Below, piece after piece: positions 7,275 through 7,295 of a stretch of 7,295 nucleotides of DNA (positions within the stretch are counted from its first letter, which is position 1; each line of letters opens with the position of its first letter). Under the pieces are notes generated by a model. The model saw nothing but the letters and a program-made list of their open reading frames with translations, was not told the DNA's origin and did not search any database. Location: contig JAABTC010000085.1 of the NCBI GenBank assembly GCA_011390055.1, positions 1 through 7,295 of the forward strand, written 5' to 3'. The stretch comes from Burkholderiales bacterium. GTDB taxonomy: Bacteria > Pseudomonadota > Gammaproteobacteria > Burkholderiales > Burkholderiaceae_C. The position numbers were made by a program, and so were the translations under genes.

Positions 7275-7279
7275 TCCTT
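7275..7279 (-). promoter_or_regulatory. Ribosome binding site of the channel gene
   Basis: On the minus strand AAGGA lies 8 nt before the ATG at 7266, standard strength and spacing. It supports the chosen start of the first gene of the operon. Only 16 further bases remain before the window edge, too few to hold a recognisable promoter or a CusR/CopR-type operator. Confidence 0.75.
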
Positions 7280-7295
7280 GTGCGATGTTTTGGCG

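Overview
The window is GC-rich with strongly GC-biased third codon positions. It looks like a beta-proteobacterium, probably of the order Burkholderiales. That assignment rests on composition, on the architecture of the efflux proteins and on protein style, so it is an inference. The sequence is almost entirely coding, with four genes in two convergent groups.

Left end (1-1046, + strand): the 3' part of an ABC1/AarF/UbiB-family atypical kinase gene. It includes the catalytic loop, the DFG motif and a C-terminal pair of membrane helices. It looks like a UbiB paralogue rather than the canonical ubiquinone-biosynthesis UbiB, and its start lies outside the window.

Rest of the window (7266 down to 1073, - strand): a compact three-gene operon in the order outer-membrane channel (cusC/silC-like), periplasmic adaptor (cusB/silB-like), inner-membrane RND pump (cusA/silA-like). 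The channel and adaptor genes overlap by 4 bp (GTGA). The adaptor and pump genes are 12 bp apart and in the same reading frame. Together they encode a tripartite heavy-metal efflux (HME-RND) complex spanning both membranes. The pump keeps the three-methionine Cu(I)/Ag(I) site of CusA and the D/E/K proton-relay residues. The adaptor keeps the three N-terminal methionines of CusB. It also carries a CusF-like metallochaperone domain fused to its C-terminus, with the full H-x7-W-x2-M-x-M ligand set, as in SilB of Cupriavidus metallidurans. The predicted substrate is therefore monovalent copper and/or silver rather than Zn/Co/Cd.

The operon promoter and any CusRS/SilRS-type regulator would lie beyond the right edge, since only 29 bp upstream of the first gene are present. 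No mobile element, RNA gene, CRISPR array or clear terminator was seen. I see a well-built example of a known system, with some notable architecture in the adaptor, and no evidence of an undescribed system.
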